From: Micractinium sp. NFX-FRZ
Taxonomy: Eukaryota > Chlorophyta > Trebouxiophyceae > Chlorellales > Chlorellaceae
Length of the DNA: 49,288 bases
NCBI GenBank assembly: GCA_029339195.1
Contig: JAPTJF010000461.1
Coordinates: 1-49,288 of the forward strand
Reading direction: 5' to 3'
Part shown: positions 32,587 to 43,177 of the stretch, piece after piece
How positions within the stretch are numbered: the stretch's first letter is position 1
Layout: each line of letters opens with the position of its first letter
Position numbers and translations under genes: made by a program
Notes under the pieces: generated by a model
What the model saw: the letters and a program-made list of their open reading frames with translations, nothing else
What the model was told of the DNA's origin: nothing
The model's database searches: none

Positions 32587-33320
32587 CGAGGATAGCGCCC
32601 CCTTGCAGCAGCAGGAGGCCGCTCCGCCCGGGCAGCGGTCACACCCACTTGGCGAGCGCCCCAGGTGCGCTTTGGTGTATTGTGAGCACCATAGGGAAGG
32701 GTAGAGAGATGATGGAAGTGGGTTTCAGCCGCGATGCAGCTGAGAGGCCACCTCTGGTCCCACCCACCCACCAGTTGAGGTGGCGGCCGCCCCCACCTGG
32801 CGGCACCTGCTCCTTCTGCCAGCAGTTCTTGTTACAAGTTGAGAACACGACAGGCATGAATACAGGCTGTAATTGTTGACGCTGACATGGGCGACATCAT
32901 AATACAGCAACCATCACAAGGGCACAACCGGCTGGCTTCAACTTCATCCATCCATCAAGGCGCAGCCTGTGCTCTCACTTTTTTGCCCGCCCACTTTGCA
33001 CTCTCATCATGCCACTGTGCGCATGAGTCTTCACAGCTGCATGCCAGTCCTGCGCAGGTGATGCTCCCGCTGCACCCCTTGCTTGGCTTCTAGGCGGCTA
33101 TTAATGATCTCCTTGTACCCCACACACCAACTGCTCCTCTCCCAGCTCGTCCTCAGCTGCAGGCTGCATCATGAAGGCCAGTTACAGAACAGGGTAAGAC
33201 GTTGCGGATGTAAGAAGGAGTAGAAAAAACGAGGAATCAAGAATGGAAGGGGGTGGTAAGTATGGCGCTGCTTTGCCGTGCGCAACGCTGGGCTGCGCTG
33301 AGCACGCCGTGCGCTGCCCG
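32587..33320. other. Intergenic region between tail-anchored and CSC1 genes
   Basis: Upstream region of the tail-anchored gene and 3' untranslated region of the CSC1-like gene. Its GC content is lower than in the coding parts. I see no exon. Confidence 0.6.
33182..33186 (-). terminator. TGTAA poly(A) signal of the CSC1-like gene
   Basis: TGTAA on the minus strand, about 135 bases after the stop at 33321. Its spacing and motif are typical for green algae. Confidence 0.6.
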
Positions 33321-36300
33321 TCAGGCCAGGCCGGGCCCGCTGCCCACCGAGTGCTGGAACGGCGGCGGCATCGGCGGCGCGCTGGCTGACGTCTGGTTGT
33401 CGTCCTCCAGAGCCTGCCGCCAGTCGTAGGCAAACAGGTCGTCTGCAGGGAGTGAGGAGAAGCAGAAGCACGTGTGCAGGAAGGAGTGAGGAAGCGGTTT
33501 TGAAAGCGTGGCAATGGGCACAGCCGGCGCGGGTGTTGCATGCTGAGCTGCGCAGGGTGGTGTGTTGCCACATGGTAGAAGGCGGGGCGGGGCGGGCGCC
33601 AGGCTCACGCAGCACCGGGGGTGCAGGTGGTGGGCAGGGCCGCCGGCAGCTGCCAGCAGTGCAGCCGGCAGCAATGCTGGTCTCGAGCAGCAGCCCCACA
33701 CTGCGTATGCACCTGGAGACATCCCCCTCCCACTCTGCCCACCACACCAACAGACAGCCAGGCCATCTGCTACCCGCCCTCACACCATCATGGCACCATA
33801 TCCACAGGCGCCACGCACCGCAACACACACACAGCTGCGCCACAGGACAGCCGCCCCCTCCTCACCGGGGTCGGGCGTGTTCCACAGCCAGGTGGCACCA
33901 GAGGAAAGCGTGTCACGCACCGCAGACAGGGTGTGGGCCAAGCGTGAGCCGCCGCTGCTGGCCCCCGACTGCTGCCGCTGGTGGCGGCGGTGGTGCGCCG
34001 CTGCTGCCTGCGGCGGCGGCGGCGGCGCCGGCGGGGCCACCTGCTGCGGCACCGCCAGCGGTGGCACCAGCCCCGGCATGGCGGCAGCAGCGGCGCCAGG
34101 GCCGGAGCCTGCGCTCGCGCCGCCCAGCCCGCTGCCGGCTCGGGAGATGCTGCTCATGCCGGCAGTTGAGCTCAGCACCGCCTGCTGCCGGGCCCGCAGG
34201 GAGGCAGCGGCGCGAGCCACAATGTGATCCGCGCTCTTGTCTGGCCGGAAGGGTGGCCGAGTGGCGGTGCCACCAGTGGCGGGGTCCTGCCGCGGCAGCA
34301 GCGCCTCGCACGCCGGCAGCGGTTGCGGCAGCGGGGTGAGGGCGGCGGCCACCTGGCGGCGGTAGGCAGAAGAACAGCATGGCGGCAGCTGCAGGGCATG
34401 GGGCGGGTGGGGATGGAACGGGGGGCAGTGGTGGGGGTCAACAGCGAGACAGGCAGGGACAGTTGCCAGGGCAGCAGCCCACCATGATGCCTGGCGGACC
34501 TCAATGTGGTAGGCGGAAGGGAGCAGGCAAACACATACTGGCGGAGAAGTGGGAAGCTGTTTGCACCTCGACCTCATGGCAACCGACCATCCCCGATGCA
34601 CTGGCACCGCCAAGCACACGTGAAGAGGCGGGGGGAGGAGGCAAGGAGGCACATCGCAGCCCACTTGGCCTTTTAGTACAGTAGTCGCCCATCCCTTTGG
34701 GCTGTCTCTGCCAAACACACAGTGCCCAGGGGAGGGAGGGCAATAATGAGGCAATGAGCTGTGTGTGTGCACCTGGGCCTCGTAGTGGTCGTCCATCCCC
34801 TTGCGCTGCCCCCTGCCCAGCGTCTCCTGGTAGGACAGACCGCCCGTCACCGTGCTGCATCAGCGGGAGGCGGGCGGGGCGGGGCAGGGCAGGGGCGAGG
34901 GGCAGCGAGTCAGGCAGAAGCTGTAGAGGAAACGGTACATACAGCAGCGAGTGTCGGTGCACAGGGCAAGACGCCGCAGTGTGCTGGCAGAACAGGGACA
35001 ACACACCCCGCCCGCTGCAACCCGGTATTTGGACGTGTAGCACGTCAGCTGCCCTGAGAGATCACCTGCGACGACGCGGTACCAAGCCCAGGAAGGTGCG
35101 CAGAGGGGCCACCGCAAACAGCAGCCACACCGCCAGGCCTGCCCAGAACACGGCAGTCATGGCGCCCTCGCCCTGCACGCGGGGCATGGTGGCCAAATGC
35201 GATTTGGAAGCAAGAGGGGTGCGACATTGAGGGTGTGCTGGATGGGCTGGCCAGGGCAAGGCCGCCCCTCGTGCCCTCCGGCGATCACCAGTCAGCATAT
35301 GGCCAGTCGCGCTAAGCACACCGCACACCCCGGCACTTTGAATCTGCATTCTCCCCACAACACAGCGCACCCACCGTGGCCCCCCCTGCCCCCCTCCCGT
35401 ACCTTGAAGTACACAAAGCGCATGAGCAGCAGCTGCACCAGGGGCAGCAGGCGGACGAGCAGCGCCGAGCTGGACACCAGCTTGCCCCGCATGTTGCCTG
35501 GGTGAGCGCAGCGCCTGCAGGTCCCCAGGTGGCACACCAAAAGAAACCCAGCCGGTGAGTGCACAGACGTTGAATGCACAGCCGGCGAGTGCACAGCCGG
35601 TGGGCGCAAGGCGTGACACACGAGGGCGAAGCAGCGGCCCCAGCGCAGGGCAGAGCAGGGTGCAGGGTTGTGCAAGGGTGTGGCACAGGGGCAGGCAAAG
35701 AGCTGTGCCCCCTCACCGCAGAGCCACGATTTTGTCGCTCCAGTAGGCAAAGAAGAGGCCTGCATCAGTGCAGGAAAGGAAATCAGGAACACGCCAGGGG
35801 CGGCCTTGAGCACAGGGTGGGCCACGATGGAAGACACCCTCCCTCACCTCCAGGCCTGGCAGGCAGGCAGCAGGCAGGCAGGCAGGCAGGCAGGCAAGCA
35901 GGCCTGGCAGGCAGGCAGGCAGGCAGGCAGGCATGCTCCAGCAGGGCGCCAGCATGGCGTGCATGCAGCACAGCGCACCCAGCACGGCGATGATCGGGGA
36001 GATGGGTAGGACGGGCATCCAGCACAGCGCCACTCCCAGCGTGGTCAGCGAGGAGGCGTACTGCTCGGCCAGCAGGAAGGGCGGCGGCTGCAGCAGGCGG
36101 TCCATCATGGCCTGCAGTGCAACCAGGTGCGGGGGCAGAGGCAGTACAGGGCGGTTTGGTACTGGTGGGCAGCAAGCAGTACTGGCGCCACCGGCGCCAA
36201 GGCCAACGCCGCCTCTGCCCGCCCCACAGGTCTGCATCCTTGGCCTGGACGCCGCCTGCCTTAGCAGGCAGCAGCACAGCCTACCTGCCACAGCGATGCA

Positions 36301-39300
36301 CCCGCCCTAACACAACGCCCGCCACATGCCCCTCCCACCCGGCCCCCTGGCCCCACCTGCGTCTTGGCCGACCGCGACAGCAGGCAGTAGTAGAAAAACT
36401 CCTCCAGGTCGCACAGCACAGCTGCAGGTGCAACATTCAAGAGCAGAACAGGGCGTGCGAGGGTGGGACAGTGAGCGCCTGGGCGGGTGCGGAGATCGGG
36501 GCGGTGGCATGGGCAGCCATGGGCACGGGCATTGCATCCAGAAGAAGCAGCAGCAGCACTGCAGGCTGCCTATGGGCAGGGTGTGGTGGCACAACGCACC
36601 CAGGGGCGGTAGCACCGCACTGGCCAGCTGCATGTAGAAGGCAGACTCCATGAGGCCGCCGCGAGAGTACCTGCAGGCGCCAGGAACGCAAGTTCTTTGT
36701 ATCAGAAGCCACCTTTTCAATGCACAGTGCATTGTAGGACCGCCGCGGCAAAAAGCTGCGTGACGGCGGGGTAATGGTATACGCCTGGCGGCCCGCGGCA
36801 GGCAGCCGCTTTAGCATGCCGTGCCCAGCGGCCACGCGTGCCCCACGCTCTCACCAGCTGTTGCTGCTGCCGGCAAAGTAGGCGGCCAGCAGGGGCACCA
36901 CAAAGGAGTTGGTGAGGTAGGCAACTGCAGGGGGATTGGGGTATGGGGTTGGGGTAGGGTACGCGCATGGTGCTTTAGTGTGTGTCAGCGGGGTAGGGGC
37001 GATGCGCAGCACAAGAGGGAGGCAGGTGTGCGGTGCTGATGCCAAGCTTGTGTTGTGCTGGGCAAGCGCCGGTTGGGGGCTGTTAACATGCGAAAAAATG
37101 GGCAGGCAGGCGGGCAGGCAGGCAGGCAGTGCTGCCCCTGCAGTCGGCCATCCGCCTCACCCGACAGCTTCAGCAGCGCCCAGCGCTCCCCCGCGGTGCG
37201 CGTGTGCCACCGCTCCATCACAGCCAGCTGCGCAGGCGGCCGGCCAGAGGGGTGGGCGGCAGAGGTGGACGTCAGTCGAGAGGCAGGGCGGCACTAACAT
37301 GGGCACTAACCTGTAACACTGTCACCATGGGCAGGCACTCAGCCACAGCAGTCCCATGCAGCAAGGACAGTGACAGCACGCAGAAACAGCTGCCTGGCCA
37401 CACCCGTCGCACCGCCACGGTGACCCACCAGCCACCCCACACAGATCCAGCAACCATTGCCTGCAACCAACACCTAGCCACCTCACCTGCCGCACCGCCA
37501 CGGTGACCAGCCAGTTGACGGTCACCACCGCCAGGCCCGACAGCATGCTGATGGCGTTCAGCTTGGTGACCTGGGGCAGGGACACAGGGGGGGGGCAGCA
37601 GCAGGGGCAGCAGGCGCGTTGAGGGACAGCTGGGAATCCAGGGCAGGGGTTCCATGGGAGGGATGGGCACTGGGATGCAAAGGCAAGTGCGGCGGAGCGG
37701 GGCAGGGCAGGCATCTCAGAACGGCATGCAGCGCATGTTCCCAGCCCCCAAGCTGGCCCAGCGTGATGCCAAACTTGCCGGCCCATCCCACCTCTAGTGC
37801 TGAGGCGGTGAATGCTGCCCAGGAGGAGAAGTTGAGGGAGTAGTCGGTTGAGGGGTCAAAGTCGTACAGGTGGCTCAGCCTGCGGTACGCGTGACGATGC
37901 AGGAGGGGCAAAAGCAGGACAGCTGAGGAAGGGCGGAAGCGGTGCAGCTGAGGCAGGGTCGCACCTGTGCAGGTGCCTCATGCGGTACAGGCGGCAGCGC
38001 ATCAGAGCGCGGCGCCCAAGGGGACGCGGAAGTCATGCAGCTGGGCGAGGGCCTGGGCAGGGCAGTGGGGTGCATGTCCTTTCCATGCCGGGGCAATGGG
38101 GTGCATGCCATTCCCTGCCGGCACCCTTCACATGCAGGCCGCCCACCCATCACTTGCCTGTTCTTGCGCTCCTGCTCTCCCGCCACCGACAGCCCGTACT
38201 GCACCCCCGCCCCCAGCGCCACAATCAGCAGCGTCAGGGCGCTGGTGCCCAGCCGGCGGCCCAGCGCGGCGGGGCCGGCGCAGGCGGTGTGCTCCCACAG
38301 CACGTCCGAGGGCTCGGGCGCCCTGCAGGTGCGGAGGAAAGGGATAGTGGGCAACAAGAAGATTGGGAAGGGGGGGATGGCACACAACGGGATACCTGTC
38401 TGTGCTCGTAATGCACATCAGGGGTCTTGGGTAGCATGGGGGAGAAGGGTGAATAAGCCAGGGGGCTTGGGTGCCATGCAGCGAGGATGGGCTTCAGTCG
38501 GTCCCAGATGGTGCCTGCGCATGGGTGCCGTAGGGCATGCACAGCTTGCTGGAAGTGCAAGCTCTGCGCATTTCCTCGTCGCCCAACCACAGCCCCGTAC
38601 ATGGCCGAATGGCGTGCACGGGCTGCTGGCACCCGGCCCCACACCTGTCCACTTTGACGCGTGTGGAAGCCAGGCGTGGCGCCGACGCGGTGGCGCCGCA
38701 CAGCAGGGCGTCCACCGCCCGACGTAGGCCTGCACGCTCGAGGTACTTGAAGGGGCACGGTCAGGGACTGGCAGGCGGGTGAACAGTTGCCAGCAGACCG
38801 CGGTTGGCTGCACGGGCTTGCCCCTCACGAGGCAATGCTGTGGTGCAGCGCCTGCCTTGCCCCCCACGTCACTGCACACACCGCCGCCACACACTGCACC
38901 CCTCTCGTCAGCCACCCACCCACCCGAGCGGTGGTGGTCCTCAATGCAGTTGGCAGCGTGCTCAGCATACTCGAACACCACCAGGGCGGCGCCTGCAGTG
39001 GCAGGGACATGTCAGTGGCAGGGCAGGTCAGCGACGTGCCAAGGTGGCGAGGGTCGTATGAGCAAACCTACCGCCCCCAACTTCAGTTTCACCGTGCTAA
39101 CGCAAGCCCCGACTAAGGTCAGCAGCAACCATCCGCAAGCCCAGTCCTGCTTGGCCATACACCCCGTACCATCCTCTCCTCTACCCACCCCCAGCCCACC
39201 CACCCGTGGGGCGCAGCTCCTGCCGCTCGTAGCAGCGCAGCTCGCGCGCCGCGTCCTCCTCCGCAGCCAGCAGGCGCCGCCGGCTGGTGGCCCCCAGAGC

Positions 39301-42300
39301 CCAGGCGTTGAACCAGCAGGCGGCGAGACCGCAGGAGGTGGAGGCCAGCCAGGCGTCAGATTCAGCTCGCCTGCAGTGGAGGGGAGGGCAGGGCGGCGGT
39401 ACAGGTGTGCATCAAAAGCAAGCCACCCTCCCGCCGCAGCAACGTGGCACACGCCAGCACCGTGCAAACGAAGCGCTGCACGCTCACAACTGCAAGCGAC
39501 CACCCGTGCCAGCGCTCCCAGGGCTGGCTCCTGCCAGAACAAGCCCTCCACACCTACCTGATGTGCAGCGTGTGCAGGCGCTTTGCCACGCGCAGGGTGT
39601 GGCCGACGTCTGGGATGTGGAAGGCCGAGACCACTGCGGGCACAGCAGAGGGGTGAGGAGGCGGAGGCGGGCGGTCAGGCCAGACTCTGGTTTACAGCAG
39701 GAGGTTCGGATTCTGGGCTGTGCAGGGTCAAAGCATGAGGGAGGTGAGGGGAAGAGGGAGGGTGGCGTGGGGCACGGGCGCGCAGGCAGTGCAGAGGGGC
39801 AGCGCAAGGCAAAGTATGGCCCACGTCCCTGCCACTTGGCCCCTACCAACCACTCCCCCCCGCCTTGCACTCACCGCTGCCATAGTGGCTGCACCACTCT
39901 TGCAGCTCCGCAGCGCTGAGCCCACGTGGCAGGCCCTGCAGCCGCACGGCATAGTCGCTGGCGCTGATGACGCGCGCGTCTGCAGCGTGCACCGCATGCA
40001 GCTGCACAGGGGAGGGGACATGGAAGGGGAGGGAGGGGGGCGACGTTGCATGATGAGGTGCGGCAGCAAGGAGGGTGCGGCGGGCGCCTGACACACCATT
40101 TGCCTCCTCTTTCTCCCATACCCGCTGCTTCCCATCCCCTCACTTCAGCACCGCCTGCATGCCTCTCTACTGTCCCGCCCCCCACCCTCTATGTTCCCAT
40201 GACCCGCTGCCCCCCAGCCCCCTCCCGCTGTCATCGCCGCCTCACCTGGGCGCGCGTCAACAACAGCACCCACACCAGGAAGGTGAGCTGCCCAATGAAC
40301 AGCACCCACAGCTGAGCTGGCGGCACCGTGGCGGCGCTGCTGCCTGCGGAGACGGCTGTGGGGTCCAGCTGGAGCTCACAGCAGTAGCAGGGTCCGTCCG
40401 GGGCGGTGGGGTCGCTGCTGCGGGCGCTGCTGCAGGGTGGGTGCAGCAGGCAGGTGGCGTTGCCGCCCAGCGGCGCGTTGTGCGGCAGCGCCGGCCGCGG
40501 CAGACCGGCGCACTGCCCGCTCCTCAGCTGCGCCGCGCTCCAGGTGCAGACGGAGGGGCAGTCAAAGCTGCTGCTGTAGCGGCTGCTGCTGCACCGGCTG
40601 CCTGCACTGCTGCCCGTCACCCAGCTGCTGGTGTCCCAACCCTTGCCGCACTGAAGCAGGGGGGCCTGCGGATGGGGCCAGGCAGGGATGGGGCCAGGCA
40701 GGGTTGGGGGAAAGCAGGGAAGAGGCAACGCAGGGAAGGGGCAAGGCAGGGGCAGCAAATGGGATGGGCAGGCGATAGTGGCGCAAGCAGCTGCTGTGAC
40801 CAGCAGGTAATGGGGACGAACTTTTGGCAGCACAACATCCCCATTGGGCAAACGACATGCAAGCCAGCACCCCTCCTCCCCAACCGGGCGGAAAGGACGC
40901 AAGCAAGCTCCAGGCAGTCTGCTGGCTGGGGGCTATGGGAGGGGAACTACCTGCCCCTGCTGGGATGGAGACCTCACCCACCCACCCACCCACCGCATCA
41001 GACACCAGTGTGTAGCTGTCGGCCCAGCGCTGGCTGGTGATGTTGCTGGTCAGGGGGTAGATGGCCACCAGGCTGCAGCAGAGTGGAGCGCAAGCAGGGA
41101 TGAGGGGGCAGCATCACGGCAATGCCGACGCTGGCAGGCCATCGGCTGAGAATGGGTTGATACACGGGATGAGGGCACGGGAGGTTGGCAGCAGCTCCAA
41201 CCAGCACGCAGCACCATGCCCGCCAAGCCATGGGCGGCCCACCACACACCTGAGCAGCAGCGCAGCAACGATGAACTGCTTCAGGCTGGCAAAATACACG
41301 CCAAGGCCTGCACAACATCGCGTTGTTCAGGGATGGAGATGCGCGCTTTGAGGCATGGAGAGAGGCTGGCAAAGCAGCCTGCCCGGGCCTGCAGTGAGAC
41401 ATGCAACGCACACCGCACACCTATGCTACCGAGCGGCATGTGCACAATCCAACAGCAACCCACCCCACACCTGTGCACGACTCCCCAATCTTCTGAGGCG
41501 ACACCCAGAGGCTGAAGGGGCGGGCAGAGTCGGCCACTGGCACGCCATACTGGTCCCGGTCCTGCCGGCGCAGCTGCGCTGCGTGCCGCCGCCGCAACGC
41601 GGCGGTCCTGCAAGGGGCGCACACCCCAGCCAAGGCAGCCCAGCAGGGGTGGTGAGCCACAGTGCAGAGCAGCGCAGGCAGCCGGCACGGGCACGTCACC
41701 TCCAACACCATGACGTCAGTCAACGCCCGCCAGCGCGGCAACCTTGCCCCTGCCTCACCGTGAGGGCCGCAGCCCCTGCTGGCCGCCGCCCGCTGCCGCC
41801 GCCCCGCCGCCCTCTGCTGCTGCTGAGCTGGCGCCGCCGGCATAGGCGTCCATGTGGAAGGCAGAGGAGCCCAGGGACTTGGTGGGCGACGACTTGGCGG
41901 TGTACTGCCCCGGCACTGCTCCCACCTCTGCATCAGCCCCGTTGGCCTCCATGTAGAGTGCCGCCTGAGCTGGCAGCAGCTGCTGCTGCGAGCTGGGCCC
42001 CCGGTGCATGACTGCTGAGGCTGCGTCGGGCGGGCAGAAGGGCGGCGGTGGGCGGGGCAGCGCCGCCGGTTGCACCTCAGCCCCTGGCAGGCTGCTCCGC
42101 CAGCTGTCGGATGCGGCCAGCGAGGGGGCCGAGGGCGCCAATGTGGGCGCCAGGCTGTCGCTGGCAGCTGCGGTGGCGGCAAACTGAGGCGGTGGGGGAA
42201 TGACGGGCGCCTCTGCTGACAGCGACATGTTGCGCTGCCAGCCGTAGCGCCCCGGCGGCAGCGGCTGCTGCGGCAGGGGCAGCGGCGCCGGCGCAGCTGC

Positions 42301-42993
42301 GTGCTGCTGCTGCTGAGGGGCGGGCGCCGCAGTGTGGACAAAAGGGACGCGCTGCACCGCCGGCGACTGCCACTGCGCCGGCGGCGGCGGCTGCTGGAAG
42401 CGTTGTGGCGATGTGGCTGCTGTGGCTGCTGATGTTTGCCCGTATGCTGCTGCTGCTGCTGCTGCTGCGGGCGCTGCAGGTCGCTGGGGGCTGCCCTGCC
42501 CCAGAGGGGGGAACTGCCACATCAGTTGCTGCGCTGCTGCTGTGGGTGCTGCCGCTCCTGCCCGGGCCGTGGGTCCCCTGGCGCTGGGCAGCAACGGGCT
42601 GGGGGGCGCATTGGGCTGCCTGGCGGCAGTTGCTACTGCCACGTTGAATGCCTGGGAGAGCGGAGCCCCAGCGGTGTCTGTTGTGAAGGCGGGTGGCGCC
42701 GCCGGCCGCACCAGCACGCTGCTCCCGCTCTCACGCAGAGACTGCATGTCATCATCGTACAGCTCCGAGGCTGTGCTCCCACGCTGCGGGAAATCATCCT
42801 CCTCGGCCGCCGCCGATGAGCCAAACCTGCGCGCCGCCCAGGCTGGGGGCGCCAGGCTGACCGACTGCTCGCTGCCGGCGGCGACGGCGGCGGGGGCGCC
42901 GCTGATTGCGCCGGCGGTGCCCACGGCGGAGTGGAACCGGCCGCTGTCGCGCCCGCTCTGCGCCGTGGAGTACTGGGTCTCGTTGCTGCCCAT
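33321..42993 (-). CDS. CSC1/OSCA/TMEM63-like stress-gated cation channel
   Basis: Twenty-four exons join in phase into about 1382 aa: 42993-41759, 41607-41471, 41307-41250, 41072-40994, 40665-40246, 40001-39875, 39633-39558, 39370-39204, 38992-38924, 38729-38645, 38322-38158, 37879-37792, 37570-37487, 37227-37161, 36924-36855, 36670-36600, 36421-36357, 36111-35979, 35759-35717, 35514-35403, 35172-35066, 34854-34773, 34352-33866 (or from 34388), 33442-33321. Family signatures: YAVRLQGLPRGLSAAELQEW and ALVVFEYAEHAANCIED (cytosolic PHM7-like domain), RAPEPSDVLWEH before the channel helices, then VTKLNAISMLSGLAVVTVNW, YLTNSFVVPLLAAYFAG, WYSRGGLMESAFYMQ and YWSDKIVALR. Known members are calcium-permeable channels gated by osmotic or mechanical stress. 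Residues 1-410 are a disordered Ala/Pro/Gln extension. The loop at about 504-615 has roughly ten cysteines. The usual first helix (TM0) is not apparent. The tail holds YDWRQALEDD. The 38158 junction is GC-AG. Confidence 0.9.
35853..35933. repeat. CAGG microsatellite with duplicated block
   Basis: CAGG runs broken by two copies of CAGGCCTGGCAGG within the intron between CSC1 exons 36111-35979 and 35759-35717. It reads CCTG in the transcript. Confidence 0.9.
37101..37130. repeat. CAGG microsatellite
   Basis: Short CAGG run beside the CSC1 intron between exons 37227-37161 and 36924-36855; CCTG in the transcript. Confidence 0.85.
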
Positions 42994-43177
42994 CGGGAAG
43001 TGGCGGGGCGCTCACAGCATGGGCGCGCGGTTGCCCAACCAACCGTCTGCCGCGGAAAGAGCCGTGGCCCCTGCAGCGCTGCCAGATGGTGTAGTGGCGG
43101 ACGGTGATTTAGAATGATGCGTCCAAGGCCTGCACGGCAACAGAACCCCATGCCTAGCTGGCAGCCAGCCAGCCAAA
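42994..43177. promoter_or_regulatory. Short divergent promoter region
   Basis: The CSC1-like gene starts leftward at 42993 and the hydrolase rightward at 43178 (or 43337), leaving 184-343 bases for both promoters and leaders. That spacing suggests a shared bidirectional promoter. No specific element is claimed. Confidence 0.45.

Noticed and set aside
37935..38043. Possible extra CSC1 exon reading RCRLYRMRHLHR
   Set aside because: No acceptor exists after the in-frame stop upstream, and direct joining of 38158 to 37879 already keeps the phase.
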